Below, in pieces: positions 52,669 through 61,859 of a DNA stretch of 64,000 bases. This DNA comes from Bhargavaea changchunensis (lineage in GTDB: Bacteria > Bacillota > Bacilli > Bacillales_A > Planococcaceae). The position numbers and the translations under genes are program-made. The notes under the pieces are model-generated. The model was given only the letters and a program-made list of their open reading frames with translations, was not told where the DNA came from and searched no databases. Where the stretch lies: the NCBI RefSeq assembly GCF_042665595.1, contig NZ_JBHTCT010000012.1:304908-368907 (forward strand). Reading direction: 5' to 3'. The stretch's first letter is position 1, and every line of letters begins with the position of its first letter.

Positions 52669-52679
52669 TCATTTCCGTT

Positions 52680-53981
52680 TTATTTTAACCGGTAAATTTT
52701 TATCGGCCTTCCGCGTGTGTACTGGGCTTCCTCCCCAACATTTTCGACCAGCTTTGCTTCGCATAAATCTGAAACGATGCGCTGGGCATTCCGCTCCGTC
52801 ATCTGGAGATGGGCTGCCAGATCCTTCGTCGTAAACTGGTGCCAGCCCATTTTTTGGACGAGGGCTTCGACTTTCTTATACGACTTGACACTAATTTTGG
52901 CTTCCCTCAGCTTCTCCAGAATATCCTGATCATCGGTCCGGTAGGAATAGGTGAGTTCTTCCTGATCCCCTGCAGCTTCGATGAGGGTACCATCATCCTG
53001 AATGATGACAATCTCCTGACCGTTGTCCTTTTTTGATGTCTGGAGTGCTCGGTGCGCATGGATTTCCGCCTCCAGAACCGTAGTGCCGAACCCGATTCCT
53101 ACAGAGACGGGGGTATCCGCTTCAACCGACAAAAAGCGGGCTTTGTCCTTGAGTGCCTGGAGTTCGCGCTCGATGGCACCGCGCGAGCTGAAAATGGAAT
53201 ACTTGCCATTTCCCTCGTCGACCAGGGAACCATCAATCTTTTCGCAGAGTTGGATCAGTGTCTCTTTGAGCCGGAGCTCCAAATACTGTATCTGATACGT
53301 TTTTTCCATCTTTTCCTTGATTACATCAAAATCCTTGATTTCAATTTTTTCCACACCAATCTGGGTGTCTTTATAGTAGGAGGTTTTGACTTTCTCAAAG
53401 AAAATGCGCAAAGTCTGGAAAATTTCTATCCGTGTTGGTGACATCAGCCGAACTGGAATCCCTGCTTTCTCCAGAGCGTCCCGGACAGTCGGATAACAGG
53501 TCAGGGCACCATCCGTTTTTCCCTCTTCCCACAGATTTATATGGAACCGGAGCAGGTCTTGGGATTCCGTGTCAGCCTCGATGGTACGGACAAACAGTTC
53601 CTGCACGATCGCTTTTAGTGTTTCAAGGCTTTCTCCTTCACCAATATTCGTAGTTGGAATCATATCGATGCTGATCCGCTCCAACAGTTTTCCCTGTGCA
53701 TAGACAAGTTCCATGAAACTCTTATAAATGCTGGATTCTGTGGAGTAAATGTAAACGAGGCGGTCAGCGGCCGGCATGATTTTCTTGGCTACCTGATACG
53801 GAATGAAACCCGAAAACAGCCAATAATCTACTTGGCGGTCATAGTTTCGCACGACGTCCGCTACTTCCCTTGTTTCCTGATACGGATAAGGGATCAGTTC
53901 GATTTCCTGTTCAATTTCCTTGGCGACCCCGATAATCCGTTCAACAGACGGAGCCGGACCGACCACACCGATTCGAAACAT
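52680..53981 (-). CDS. Transcriptional regulator with degenerate GGDEF-like domain and C-terminal winged helix
   Basis: The 433-residue protein starts MFRIGVVGPAPSVERI, an alpha/beta sensor-like domain (about 1-130). A middle region includes a GGDEF-like fold that keeps VSVGIGFGTTVLEAEIHAHRALQTS but has lost the GGDEF signature. A C-terminal winged helix follows (about 370-433: FTTKDLAAHLQMTERNAQRIVSDLCEAKLVE). I do not know the family name. It is the gene before the MFS transporter, M20 hydrolase and glutaminase on the same strand, with a terminator between, and probably controls them. ATG 53981 follows AGGTAGGA. Confidence 0.7.
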   Translation of the reverse strand: MFRIGVVGPAPSVERIIGVAKEIEQEIELIPYPYQETREVADVVRNYDRQVDYWLFSGFIPYQVAKKIMPAADRLVYIYSTESSIYKSFMELVYAQGKLLERISIDMIPTTNIGEGESLETLKAIVQELFVRTIEADTESQDLLRFHINLWEEGKTDGALTCYPTVRDALEKAGIPVRLMSPTRIEIFQTLRIFFEKVKTSYYKDTQIGVEKIEIKDFDVIKEKMEKTYQIQYLELRLKETLIQLCEKIDGSLVDEGNGKYSIFSSRGAIERELQALKDKARFLSVEADTPVSVGIGFGTTVLEAEIHAHRALQTSKKDNGQEIVIIQDDGTLIEAAGDQEELTYSYRTDDQDILEKLREAKISVKSYKKVEALVQKMGWHQFTTKDLAAHLQMTERNAQRIVSDLCEAKLVENVGEEAQYTRGRPIKIYRLK

Positions 53982-54156
53982 GATTTGATTCCTACCTTCT
54001 GTACAAACAACAAAATATGGTCCAAGTATAACACAATCCTTAAAACGCACTCGCTTATCCATGTGCACTTCATTTAGTCAGATTGACCCGGAACCATCGT
54101 CGAATATGCTTCGTCCTATGAGCAATCACACGGAAAGACAGGAGGCACTCTTCACC

Positions 54157-54291
54157 ATGACCAGCATGACATCCAGACAGACGCAATCCCGCCTCGTCAA
54201 CCTTCTCTTTTTCCTGCTCGGCAGCCTTTATCTGATATGCATAGCCGCAACATTTATTTATGTCGTCATCAAAATGGTCAACTACTTCTAA
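54157..54291 (+). CDS. Possible 44-residue single-span membrane protein
   Basis: A short open frame behind ACAGGAGG encodes a basic N-terminus (MTSRQTQSRL) and one long hydrophobic helix of about 25 residues. It is the only plausible plus-strand gene between a divergent regulator and the lipoprotein pair. The spacing from the ribosome binding site is long (11 nt), and no terminator is visible, so it may be spurious. Confidence 0.35.
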   Translation: MTSMTSRQTQSRLVNLLFFLLGSLYLICIAATFIYVVIKMVNYF

Positions 54292-54332
54292 AACAAGAGC
54301 CGATGCCCCCGGGCACCAGCTCATTTCGCGTA

Positions 54333-54863
54333 TCATTTTCGGTATTTCTGCACTAGGTCATCCAAGCTGGTGTTGTACTCTGAAGTTTTCGCGTCAATCT
54401 GCTCCTGCAGCTGCATGATCTCCGCATAGACCGCTTCAGACTCTGCATACGATTCATCGCTTACCGGTGAGATGTGCAGCTCAAGGAACTCCGCCTGCTT
54501 ATTGAACGAATCGGCCATCAGATTCAGTTGATCAATCGTAATTTGATTCACTTCTTTGATTTCCTGATTGATCAGGCCGTCCTGCAACTCTTCGGCCAAC
54601 CCTTGTGTTTCTTTGATATGAGGAATCATCTCGTCGGTGATATAGTCACGGGCCTTTTCCGGCTGCGGAATCATGGCGTTGAGATGACCACCCATTTCGG
54701 CGAGTTCCAAAGACCGCTCATGGAGCGGCTCGATCCCTTCCGTCCGATATTGATCGAACTCTTCAGCGGGATTCAAGCCGGAGCTAGTTCCGGAACTGCT
54801 GCAGGCGGCAAGGAACATTAAAGCCATCATGAGCAAACTGAGCAAAAAGCTTCTTCGGTTCAT
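54333..54863 (-). CDS. Alpha-helical lipoprotein paralogue 3
   Basis: The 176-residue protein has a lipoprotein signal (FLAAC, Cys21) and the same helical domain as the LXG-cassette lipoproteins: EEFDQYRTEGIEPLHERSLELAEM, DYITDEMIPHIKETQGLAE, QDGLINQEIKEVN and IMQLQEQIDAKTSEY. It lies 48 bp after its closest paralogue at 54912, so the two form a pair without an LXG gene. It could be an orphan immunity gene or a general cell-surface lipoprotein. Confidence 0.7.
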   Translation of the reverse strand: MNRRSFLLSLLMMALMFLAACSSSGTSSGLNPAEEFDQYRTEGIEPLHERSLELAEMGGHLNAMIPQPEKARDYITDEMIPHIKETQGLAEELQDGLINQEIKEVNQITIDQLNLMADSFNKQAEFLELHISPVSDESYAESEAVYAEIMQLQEQIDAKTSEYNTSLDDLVQKYRK

Positions 54864-54911
54864 TTCATACTACCTCACTCCAATATTGGACTTATCTTTT
54901 ATTGAGAACCT

Positions 54912-55436
54912 TTATTCTTCCGCTAACGCATCTACCCGCTTTTCATATTCAGCTGATGTACGATCGATCTCTTCTTGTAACTCCATGAGCTCAGCATAGA
55001 TTTTTTCTGTTTTTTCGTAAGCAGCCTTCTCGTCCTCGATTGGTGGAATATTCATTTCAGTCATGGCTGCTGTCTTCGCAAACGATTTTAGTGTCAGCTC
55101 CAGGTTTTCAATCAAGATTTCATTTAACTCTTGAATCTCCGGATTAACCAGCCCATCCTGTGCTTCCAAAGCCAAGTCCCTAGTTTCTGTTGCATATGGA
55201 ATCAATTCATCATTGATATAGTTATATGCTTCTTCCGTCTCTTCGAGCAACATGGTATATCGACCGCCCATTTCTGCCGTTTTGATAGCCCGGTCATTTA
55301 AAGGTTCAATCACTTCTGCACGGTATTTTTCAAACTCTTTATCTAAACTCATTTGATCTGAAGCGGATGAATTACATGCCGCTAATGACATGATCAGTAA
55401 GACAATCATCATCATACTTAGACGGATTTTTTTCAT
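54912..55436 (-). CDS. Alpha-helical lipoprotein paralogue 4
   Basis: The 174-residue protein has a lipoprotein signal (SLAAC, Cys21) and blocks shared with the other three paralogues: KEFEKYRAEVIEPLNDRAIK, YINDELIPYATETRDLA, QDGLVNPEIQELN and LMELQEEIDRTSAEY. Its coding sequence looks more AT-rich than its neighbours. ATG 55436 follows TGGAGGG. It is first of the two-gene unit with 54333. Confidence 0.7.
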   Translation of the reverse strand: MKKIRLSMMMIVLLIMSLAACNSSASDQMSLDKEFEKYRAEVIEPLNDRAIKTAEMGGRYTMLLEETEEAYNYINDELIPYATETRDLALEAQDGLVNPEIQELNEILIENLELTLKSFAKTAAMTEMNIPPIEDEKAAYEKTEKIYAELMELQEEIDRTSAEYEKRVDALAEE

Positions 55437-55747
55437 TTTAACACCCTCCATAAAGTGATTTGAAAATATCTTTATTCACTTTCAAAATAATTGCTGCTGT
55501 TCTATCATACCAAAGCAAAAGTGCAAGAAGGATGAGAATAAAGCCTCACTCCATATCTTACGCCTTTCGGTTTATTTTTTTCTACAAGCAATATCCCAAG
55601 GAAGAATAGTTTTGGAATTCTAACCAAAGCAAATGTCTGGAAGAATGAGGACAATGTCTCGGGATAGAAGATCTATACCTCACAAAAGTGCTTGCCCAAT
55701 AGTGTTCAAATGAAACAAGCCGTTGCTTGTGCAACGGCTTGCTTCAG
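55437..55747. other. AT-rich intergenic stretch
   Basis: This 311-bp gap holds the upstream region of the lipoprotein pair and a terminator (55716-55741, perfect 11-bp stem) for the PucR-type gene. I see no gene, repeat or clear promoter in the rest. Confidence 0.6.
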
Positions 55748-57493
55748 TCACTGATTATCAATTGTAATATTATTATCTCCGGCAAGCCGGCAGGCGAGCT
55801 GTAAATTCAGAAGGATTTCAGGATCAGCCAGATCGGCATCCAATAGACGGGAGATTTGCTTGATCCTGTACTGGAGGGTATTCGTATGGATATGAAGTTC
55901 TTTTGCAGCATGGCCAGGACGTTGCAGATTTCTGCAGTAAGCTTGCAATGTCTTTACAAGCTCCGTACCTTTATCCCGGTCGTATCTGTAGATTGGACCG
56001 AGAAACGTATTAATGAACTGACCGACTTCCTTTCCTGAACTTCCCGAAATCAGTCGTTCGAGCAGAAATCTGGAACTGTCTGCGATCCGCTCCCGGCAAT
56101 TGGATTCTTCCATAAGTTTGAGTGTATCTATCGCAGACTGAAGAGAATCCGGCAATTCTTCGATCCGCTGAACCAACATTCCCACACCGAATCTGGCATT
56201 CGCAGTTTCCCCGTATTCATTTGAAAATCGTTCGGTTTCTTCTGCAATTGCCGACAGACGTCGTTGTATCTCTTTGTCATTCGCTTTTGGGTTGACCGCC
56301 AGCAACAAGAGATAAATTTGATCATGCAATACGACTAGACTTCCCGGAAACACCCTGCCAATCTCCATCTCCAGAAACACTGCTATTTCATTTTGCTTCA
56401 TCAGCTGATCAATCGGCCGGGCCGGTTTTGAGTTCCCGGTTCGCACAGCTACCGGCAGGAATGCACCCGCCGTATCCAATCCGAGACTTGCTGCTTTAGC
56501 CAGGAAGTCTTCAGTCAAAATCCCCTTCATCAATTTATCCATCAGTTCCGTTTTATAACGTACCTCTACTTGTCGGACCGCTGCCTGCCTATTGATTTCC
56601 AGAGCGAAAAACAAGAGACTCTGCTGGATAAAATAATCATCGGTCTGCCTAAGGTCATTAGAGCTATTTGAGTAGATCAGCAATTTGCCGAGAAGCTGAC
56701 GCCCGTCCCTGATCATATATTCATTGACCGGCCTCAGATCCACTGGAATTGAAGAGGTATTGTAAGCCTCTCCATAGACCGTCAAAAGCGAAAGCGGCTT
56801 TCCGACTACTTCAAACAACTGCTCCAGCATGATGTCCAGTCCTTTACCGGAGTTCATATTGACCAGTTGGCTCTGCTGATAGTCAATCATGGTTTTGAAT
56901 GTATGGTTTTTAATTTTGATATCTTCGTAAAGTTTGGCTCTTTCCAATGCGGTTGCCGCGAGTCCGGCGATTGTTTCAAGGAGCTCAACATCTGCAACAG
57001 TAAACGTGCCTTGCTCGGCAAAGCCGTTGAGTGTCACGACACCGATGCATTCCTCTTTGGCCGTAATCAGCGGGACACTCATCGCCCGGTACGAGTTATT
57101 GCTGGGATGCATGGCCATGGAATGGTTCAGCAATTGCCTGTTTTCAGGTCTCATTGAGCGGGGGTATCCGGTGATTTCATTTCTGTTCGAAAGGAGGATC
57201 GGCTTTCTCTTCTTATAGCAGTCTCCTGTAAATGATTCACCGGGCAAAAGCCGGATCTGCTCGACTTTTTCATCGAAATTCACATAAGCTCGGCATGTCA
57301 GGAGCCGTGACGCCGGGTCAAATAAAAACAGTGCACCCCCATCGGCATCTGGAATTGCCCGAATGGTTTCAGAAAGGGTCAGTTCAAATAGTTCATCCAA
57401 CTCCAATGTGGAGTTTACCGCATTGGCCACATTGAACACAGCTTCGGCTCTGGCTGACGAGAGATGGCGCTCTTCTTGAGGTTTATTCACCAT
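55748..57493 (-). CDS. GAF-domain, PucR/CdaR-type transcriptional regulator
   Basis: The 581-residue protein has an N-terminal GAF sensor domain (about 20-190, GGALFLFDPASRLLTCRAY, AMSVPLITAKEECIGVVTLNG), a central GGDEF-like region typical of PucR proteins (about 330-460), and a C-terminal PucR helix-turn-helix (about 510-575, AAKELHIHTNTLQYRIKQIS). Such regulators sense small molecules and usually activate nearby catabolic genes. It lies immediately downstream of the AbgT-amidohydrolase-M20 operon on the same strand, separated by a terminator, and is the probable regulator. Confidence 0.85.
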   Translation of the reverse strand: MVNKPQEERHLSSARAEAVFNVANAVNSTLELDELFELTLSETIRAIPDADGGALFLFDPASRLLTCRAYVNFDEKVEQIRLLPGESFTGDCYKKRKPILLSNRNEITGYPRSMRPENRQLLNHSMAMHPSNNSYRAMSVPLITAKEECIGVVTLNGFAEQGTFTVADVELLETIAGLAATALERAKLYEDIKIKNHTFKTMIDYQQSQLVNMNSGKGLDIMLEQLFEVVGKPLSLLTVYGEAYNTSSIPVDLRPVNEYMIRDGRQLLGKLLIYSNSSNDLRQTDDYFIQQSLLFFALEINRQAAVRQVEVRYKTELMDKLMKGILTEDFLAKAASLGLDTAGAFLPVAVRTGNSKPARPIDQLMKQNEIAVFLEMEIGRVFPGSLVVLHDQIYLLLLAVNPKANDKEIQRRLSAIAEETERFSNEYGETANARFGVGMLVQRIEELPDSLQSAIDTLKLMEESNCRERIADSSRFLLERLISGSSGKEVGQFINTFLGPIYRYDRDKGTELVKTLQAYCRNLQRPGHAAKELHIHTNTLQYRIKQISRLLDADLADPEILLNLQLACRLAGDNNITIDNQ

Positions 57494-57571
57494 CCGATCC
57501 CCCCCTTATATGCTCACTATCGTAGCATAATTCCAAACAGATGGAATATTTAAATTGAGTGTTTCTCGAAA

Positions 57572-57597
57572 TAAAAAAGACACCCTGGACAGGGTGC
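57572..57597 (-). terminator. Terminator of the AbgT-amidohydrolase-M20 operon
   Basis: A 6-bp stem CACCCT/AGGGTG extended by flanking pairs is followed on the minus strand by TCTTTTTTATT, 16 bp after the M20 stop. Confidence 0.85.
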
Positions 57598-57612
57598 CTT
57601 TTGAAAAACGCT

Positions 57613-58812
57613 TCAGTATTGATGCAGGATTGCCATAAATGTTTTTGCCGTATTCAGCATAGCCGATTCATCAAAGTCGAATTTTGCATGGTGGTGAGGA
57701 TATGCTTCCCCTTCGGGACGGGCCCCCGCGAAAAAGAAGGAACCGGGAACATGTTGTGTGTAGTAGGAAAAGTCCTCTCCCGGCATCACCGGCGGCGTTT
57801 CCAATACATCCTCCTCCGAGAAGAGAGTCAACATGGCTTTTTTCACAACCTTCGTTTCTTCGGGATGGTTCCACAGCGCATCATATCCGCTTTCCAGTTC
57901 GACCTCGGCACGGGCGTCCAAAGCATCCGCAACGCTGGAAGCAATTTTTATGAGCTTCTCCCGAGCCATTTTCCTGGTTTCCGGAGCATAGGAGCGAATT
58001 GTTCCAGTCAGCACCGCCTCACCGGGAATCACATTGTTGGCATCCCCTGCATGGATGGACCCGGCGGAAACGACCAGCTGCTCAAGAGGATCCGTGCTTC
58101 TGCTGACAATCGTCTGCAGGGCCGTCACGATATGGGAGGCCACAACAATCGGGTCGATTGCTTCATGTGGCACCGCACCGTGCCCGCCTTTCCCATTGAC
58201 CGTAATTTCAAATGTGTCCACTGCCGCCTGGATAAAGCCTTCCCGGAAAAACATCTTGGCGGCAGGCATCATGCTCTGAAGATGGCAGCCGTAGACGGCA
58301 TCCACCCCATCAAGGCAGCCGTCTTCGATCATCGCCATGGCGCCGCCCGGGTAAAGCTCCTCACCGAATTGATGGATCAGCACGACGTTGTTCCGGATCC
58401 GGTCCTTGTTTTCGACCAAGGTTTTGGCAAATCCAAGAAGTGCGGCCGTATGCCCGTCATGTCCGCATGCATGAGATACGCCATGGTTCTTCGACTTGTA
58501 TGGGACATCTTTCTCGTCCTGGATGGGGAGTGCGTCAAAATCGGCCCTGAACGCAATCGTCTTGACGGGTTCTGATGCACGGAATGTGGCCACGACGCCC
58601 CGCCCGCCTACTTCCGTCCGGACATCCAATCCAAGTTTTCGGTAATATTCTGCAATGAACTTCGGGGTCTCCACTTCCTGGTGGGACAGTTCCGGATATT
58701 GATGCAAATGCCTTCTGATTTCGGTCATTTCAGGCAACAGGCTCTCAAGCGTTGCCACACATGCCTGAAGTTCTTCATCCAACGACGGCTTCAAGTTTGT
58801 TTGCGGACTCAT
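57613..58812 (-). CDS. M20-family amidohydrolase (hippurate/N-acyl-amino-acid hydrolase type)
   Basis: The 399-residue protein has the M20D order of metal ligands: RADFDALPI, SHACGHDGHTA, FGEELYPGG, YGCHLQS, and a C-terminal histidine in FFFAGARPEG region. A dimerisation domain with KGGHGAVPHEAIDP lies in the middle. Relatives release amino acids from N-acyl conjugates. ATG 58812 follows GAGGGGGAG. Its first 38 bases overlap the end of the amidohydrolase gene in another frame, so the two are tightly coupled. Confidence 0.85.
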   Translation of the reverse strand: MSPQTNLKPSLDEELQACVATLESLLPEMTEIRRHLHQYPELSHQEVETPKFIAEYYRKLGLDVRTEVGGRGVVATFRASEPVKTIAFRADFDALPIQDEKDVPYKSKNHGVSHACGHDGHTAALLGFAKTLVENKDRIRNNVVLIHQFGEELYPGGAMAMIEDGCLDGVDAVYGCHLQSMMPAAKMFFREGFIQAAVDTFEITVNGKGGHGAVPHEAIDPIVVASHIVTALQTIVSRSTDPLEQLVVSAGSIHAGDANNVIPGEAVLTGTIRSYAPETRKMAREKLIKIASSVADALDARAEVELESGYDALWNHPEETKVVKKAMLTLFSEEDVLETPPVMPGEDFSYYTQHVPGSFFFAGARPEGEAYPHHHAKFDFDESAMLNTAKTFMAILHQY

Positions 58813-59983
58813 GAACACACTCCCCCTCTTTGTATACGGAATGGATTTTGCGGAACGCACGGATATCGGATTCCGGGTCTTCGTCGAGTATGACAAAGTC
58901 CGCCACTTTTCCTTTTTCAAGCGTTCCGACCGATTGTTCGACGTTCAGCGTTTTCGCCGCTTCTACCGTTGCAGCGGAAATGATGTCCTTCACTTCCATG
59001 CCATATTCGTGCATCAGTTCAAGCTCTTTTGCAAAGTCTCCGTGCACATTGAACGGCGTTCCGGCATCGGTGCCGGCTGCAATCCGGACTCCTGCGGCTA
59101 GCGCCTTTTTGAAGCTTTCCTGATGGACATTAAAGCAGACAGCCGCTTTTTTGACGGCATGTGCCGGAATCCCGCCCGACTCTGCATGCTGCACGATGTA
59201 ATAAGGAGCGGCAAGCGTCGGTACGAGAACCGTCCCGTGTTTGATCATCAGCTCTATCGTCTCATCGTCCAGGAAGATTCCGTGTTCGATGGTGGTTATC
59301 CCGGCCCTGACTGCGTTTTGGATGCCTGCCGTTCCCTGCGCATGGGCGGCAGTTGTCTTGCCGGCATGGAGCGCCTCCTCGACGGCTGCCTTCATTTCCT
59401 TTTCCGACAATTGAGGGGATCCCGGGTCAATGCCCGGAGTCATCACACCTCCCGTGGCCATCAGCTTGATGACGTCCGCACCGGCCTTGAGCGTCTCCCG
59501 CGCTGCCTTTCTGACGCCGTCCTCTCCGTCCGCTTCAGTCGAGAACGGATAACCGTGACCGCCTGTCATGACGATCGCCTGCCCGGAGCCGTATACGGTA
59601 GGTCCCGTCATCAGCCCATCCGCGACGGAGTTGCGGTAATCCAGGTCGATATGCCACTTGGATCCGAGGTTACGCACACTCGTGACACCCGATTTCAGCT
59701 GCTTTTGGGCGTTTATGTGATGTCGATACGCCGACCGTGCAGGCGAATCACCGGCAACCTGTGCAAATGGGTCACCTACTCCGTCCATCCCGAGATGGAC
59801 GTGCATGTCGAACATTCCGGGATGGACCGTCTTGCCGGTTCCGTCAATGACAGTGTCGGCCTGCAGGCGGTTTGCCTCCTCGCCCACGGCAAGAACCTTC
59901 TTTCCCTCAACCACGATCGATGTGTTCAGCTGCTTTTCCCCATTGCCTGTATATAACGTGACGTTCTGTATTTTTAAAACCAT
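58775..59983 (-). CDS. Metal-dependent amidohydrolase (imidazolonepropionase/prolidase-like)
   Basis: The 402-residue protein has the amidohydrolase-superfamily metal site: MHVHLGMDG with His61 and His63, the lysine in GADVIKLMATGG, TAAHAQG and TIEHGIF histidines, and AAGTDAGTP aspartate. It belongs to the group that includes Xaa-Pro and Xaa-Arg dipeptidases and carboxypeptidases acting on L-amino-acid derivatives. It sits 21 bp after the AbgT transporter. Together with the M20 enzyme it would cleave an imported peptide-like compound. Confidence 0.83.
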   Translation of the reverse strand: MVLKIQNVTLYTGNGEKQLNTSIVVEGKKVLAVGEEANRLQADTVIDGTGKTVHPGMFDMHVHLGMDGVGDPFAQVAGDSPARSAYRHHINAQKQLKSGVTSVRNLGSKWHIDLDYRNSVADGLMTGPTVYGSGQAIVMTGGHGYPFSTEADGEDGVRKAARETLKAGADVIKLMATGGVMTPGIDPGSPQLSEKEMKAAVEEALHAGKTTAAHAQGTAGIQNAVRAGITTIEHGIFLDDETIELMIKHGTVLVPTLAAPYYIVQHAESGGIPAHAVKKAAVCFNVHQESFKKALAAGVRIAAGTDAGTPFNVHGDFAKELELMHEYGMEVKDIISAATVEAAKTLNVEQSVGTLEKGKVADFVILDEDPESDIRAFRKIHSVYKEGECVHESANKLEAVVG

Positions 59984-60004
59984 CCAAATCCCCCTTAGAA
60001 GTTG

Positions 60005-61549
60005 TTATGGCAGCATGATGCCTCCGCCAGGTCCGAGAGGCAAGCCGAGCAGGAACCAAATTGAGAACAGAATAATCCAGAAGATCGCAAATGCGATGGA
60101 GTACGGCAACAGCGTCGCAATGAGTGTACCGATACCAATGTTTTTGTCGTACTTCTTCGCAAACGTCAGGAGAATCGCGAAGTAAGCAAGCATAGGCGTG
60201 ATCGGGTTCGTGATCGAGTCGGCCACGCGGTAAGCCACCTGTGTGACCGCCGGATCATAACCCATGAGCATGAACATCGGTACAAATACCGGCGCAAGCA
60301 GTGCCCACTTGGCAGAAGCACTTGCAATCAGCAGGTTGATGAGCGCTGCGATCACGATAAAGCCGAGGAAGAGGGACAATCCTTCAAAGCCGATCCCTTT
60401 CAGGAATGCAGCTCCCTTGATGGCGATGATCGGTCCGAGATTACTCATTCCGAAAAATGAAATCATCTGGGCAGCCACAAACGCAAGCACGATATAGCCG
60501 CCCATTCCGGCCATTGCCTTGCCCAGATGCTCAGCCACATCTTTATCGTTCTTCAGTGAACCGGAAGCAAAACCATAGGCGAGTGCAGGAATCAGGAAGC
60601 CGAACAGCATGATCGGGACAATGCCCGTCATAAATGGAGAGACGATGATGCCGTTTGTCTCGGGGTCACGGAGGATGCCGTTTTCCGGAACAACGAGCCA
60701 TAGGATCAGTGCAGTGTAGGCTGCAAGGGAAATCCCTGCCCAGAGAAGGCCCCGCTTTTCTTCAGGTGTTGTTTTCTCGAGCTTTTCTACCTCACCCTGG
60801 AATGTTCCCAGCCTTGGCTCTACAATCTTGGTCGTAACAAATGCAGCTACCGGAATGAGGACGAATGTTGACGCAATCATGAAATACCAGTTAACAGCCG
60901 GGTTCCCCACATAAGAGGAGTCAATCATCTGGGCACTCGACTGTGTAAATCCGAAAAGGAGCGGGTCCAGCATCGAAACGATCAGATTGGCACTGAAAGC
61001 TCCAGTGACAGTTGCATAACCGGCTACGAGACCAGCGATCGGGTTCCTCCCGAGTGCCGCGAAGATCATGGCTGCGATCGGTGGAAGAACGACCTGTGCT
61101 GCATCGGCAGCCGTATTTCCAAGAACGGCGATCAGCAGGATAGTCGGCAGAATGATTTTTACCGGTGCATTCAGGATAGTCGTCTTCATGAAAGACGTCA
61201 CCAGACCAGTGGACTCGGCAAGCCCCACCCCGAGCATGACAACAAGCACCATACCGAGCGGCGGAAATCCGGTAAAGTTCGGGACGAGCGTGGTGACAAT
61301 GCTTCTGATGCCTTCTGCATTCAGCAGGTTCACGACCTTAATGGTCTCACCAGTACCCGGATGGACTGCGGAAGTGCCGAGTACTGCAAAAATAGCGGAG
61401 GCAATAAGGATCAAAACAGTAAAGATGGCAAAAAGCGTGACAGGATCCGGCAGTTTGTTACCTGCCTTCTCCACCCCATTCAGCATTCTTTGGAAAAAGC
61501 TCGGTTTTTTCGGATGACCGAGTTCTTCTACGCCTGCAAGTTTAGCCAT
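60005..61549 (-). CDS. AbgT-family transporter
   Basis: The 514-residue protein has about eleven membrane segments and AbgT-specific stretches: GNKLPDPVTLFAIFTVL at the start, LGNTAADAAQVVLPPIAAMIF near 146, and SASAKWALLAPVFVPMFMLMGYDP near 403. AbgT members import p-aminobenzoyl-glutamate or export sulfonamides. It is first of an operon with an amidohydrolase and an M20 hydrolase. ATG 61549 follows AAGGGGG. Confidence 0.9.
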   Translation of the reverse strand: MAKLAGVEELGHPKKPSFFQRMLNGVEKAGNKLPDPVTLFAIFTVLILIASAIFAVLGTSAVHPGTGETIKVVNLLNAEGIRSIVTTLVPNFTGFPPLGMVLVVMLGVGLAESTGLVTSFMKTTILNAPVKIILPTILLIAVLGNTAADAAQVVLPPIAAMIFAALGRNPIAGLVAGYATVTGAFSANLIVSMLDPLLFGFTQSSAQMIDSSYVGNPAVNWYFMIASTFVLIPVAAFVTTKIVEPRLGTFQGEVEKLEKTTPEEKRGLLWAGISLAAYTALILWLVVPENGILRDPETNGIIVSPFMTGIVPIMLFGFLIPALAYGFASGSLKNDKDVAEHLGKAMAGMGGYIVLAFVAAQMISFFGMSNLGPIIAIKGAAFLKGIGFEGLSLFLGFIVIAALINLLIASASAKWALLAPVFVPMFMLMGYDPAVTQVAYRVADSITNPITPMLAYFAILLTFAKKYDKNIGIGTLIATLLPYSIAFAIFWIILFSIWFLLGLPLGPGGGIMLP

Positions 61550-61664
61550 AACAACTATCCCCCTTGATAGATGAATTGTTTAAATATTAACTCAATTAGT
61601 CGTGAGGGGATATGGGAAATAGCCCAAAGATCTTGCCGGCTATTTGTGGGAAGCAACAAAAGCC

Positions 61665-61697
61665 AATAAAAAACCGGCACCCGAAAACGGGTACCAG
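61665..61697 (-). terminator. Terminator downstream of the AEC permease gene
   Basis: A 10-bp stem (61674-61683 with 61688-61697, one mismatch) is followed on the minus strand by TTTTTTATTGG. It lies beyond array D from the permease stop. Confidence 0.8.
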
Positions 61698-61797
61698 CTT
61701 TCTTGGAATATCACGCAAAGACGGACTCTGGATTCGTCATTCGATATTCCTGCATTGGCGGTCCGAATTTCGCTATTCAGCCAGGTTCTGGCGCCAA

Positions 61798-61850
61798 ATG
61801 ACGAAAAATCCTGTGTTTAGTGACGAAATCAAACGGGCGTATGACGAAAC
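61798..61850 (+). repeat. Short phased intergenic array, 21-22 bp period (array D)
   Basis: Three units with the word TGACGAAA start at 61799, 61821 and 61842, separated by unrelated spacers. An inverted copy of the word (ATTCGTCATTCG) lies at 61732. The array is weaker than A-C but has the same spacing logic. The rest of the 310-bp gap 61550-61859 holds only a terminator. Confidence 0.55.
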
Positions 61851-61859
61851 CACTCATCC

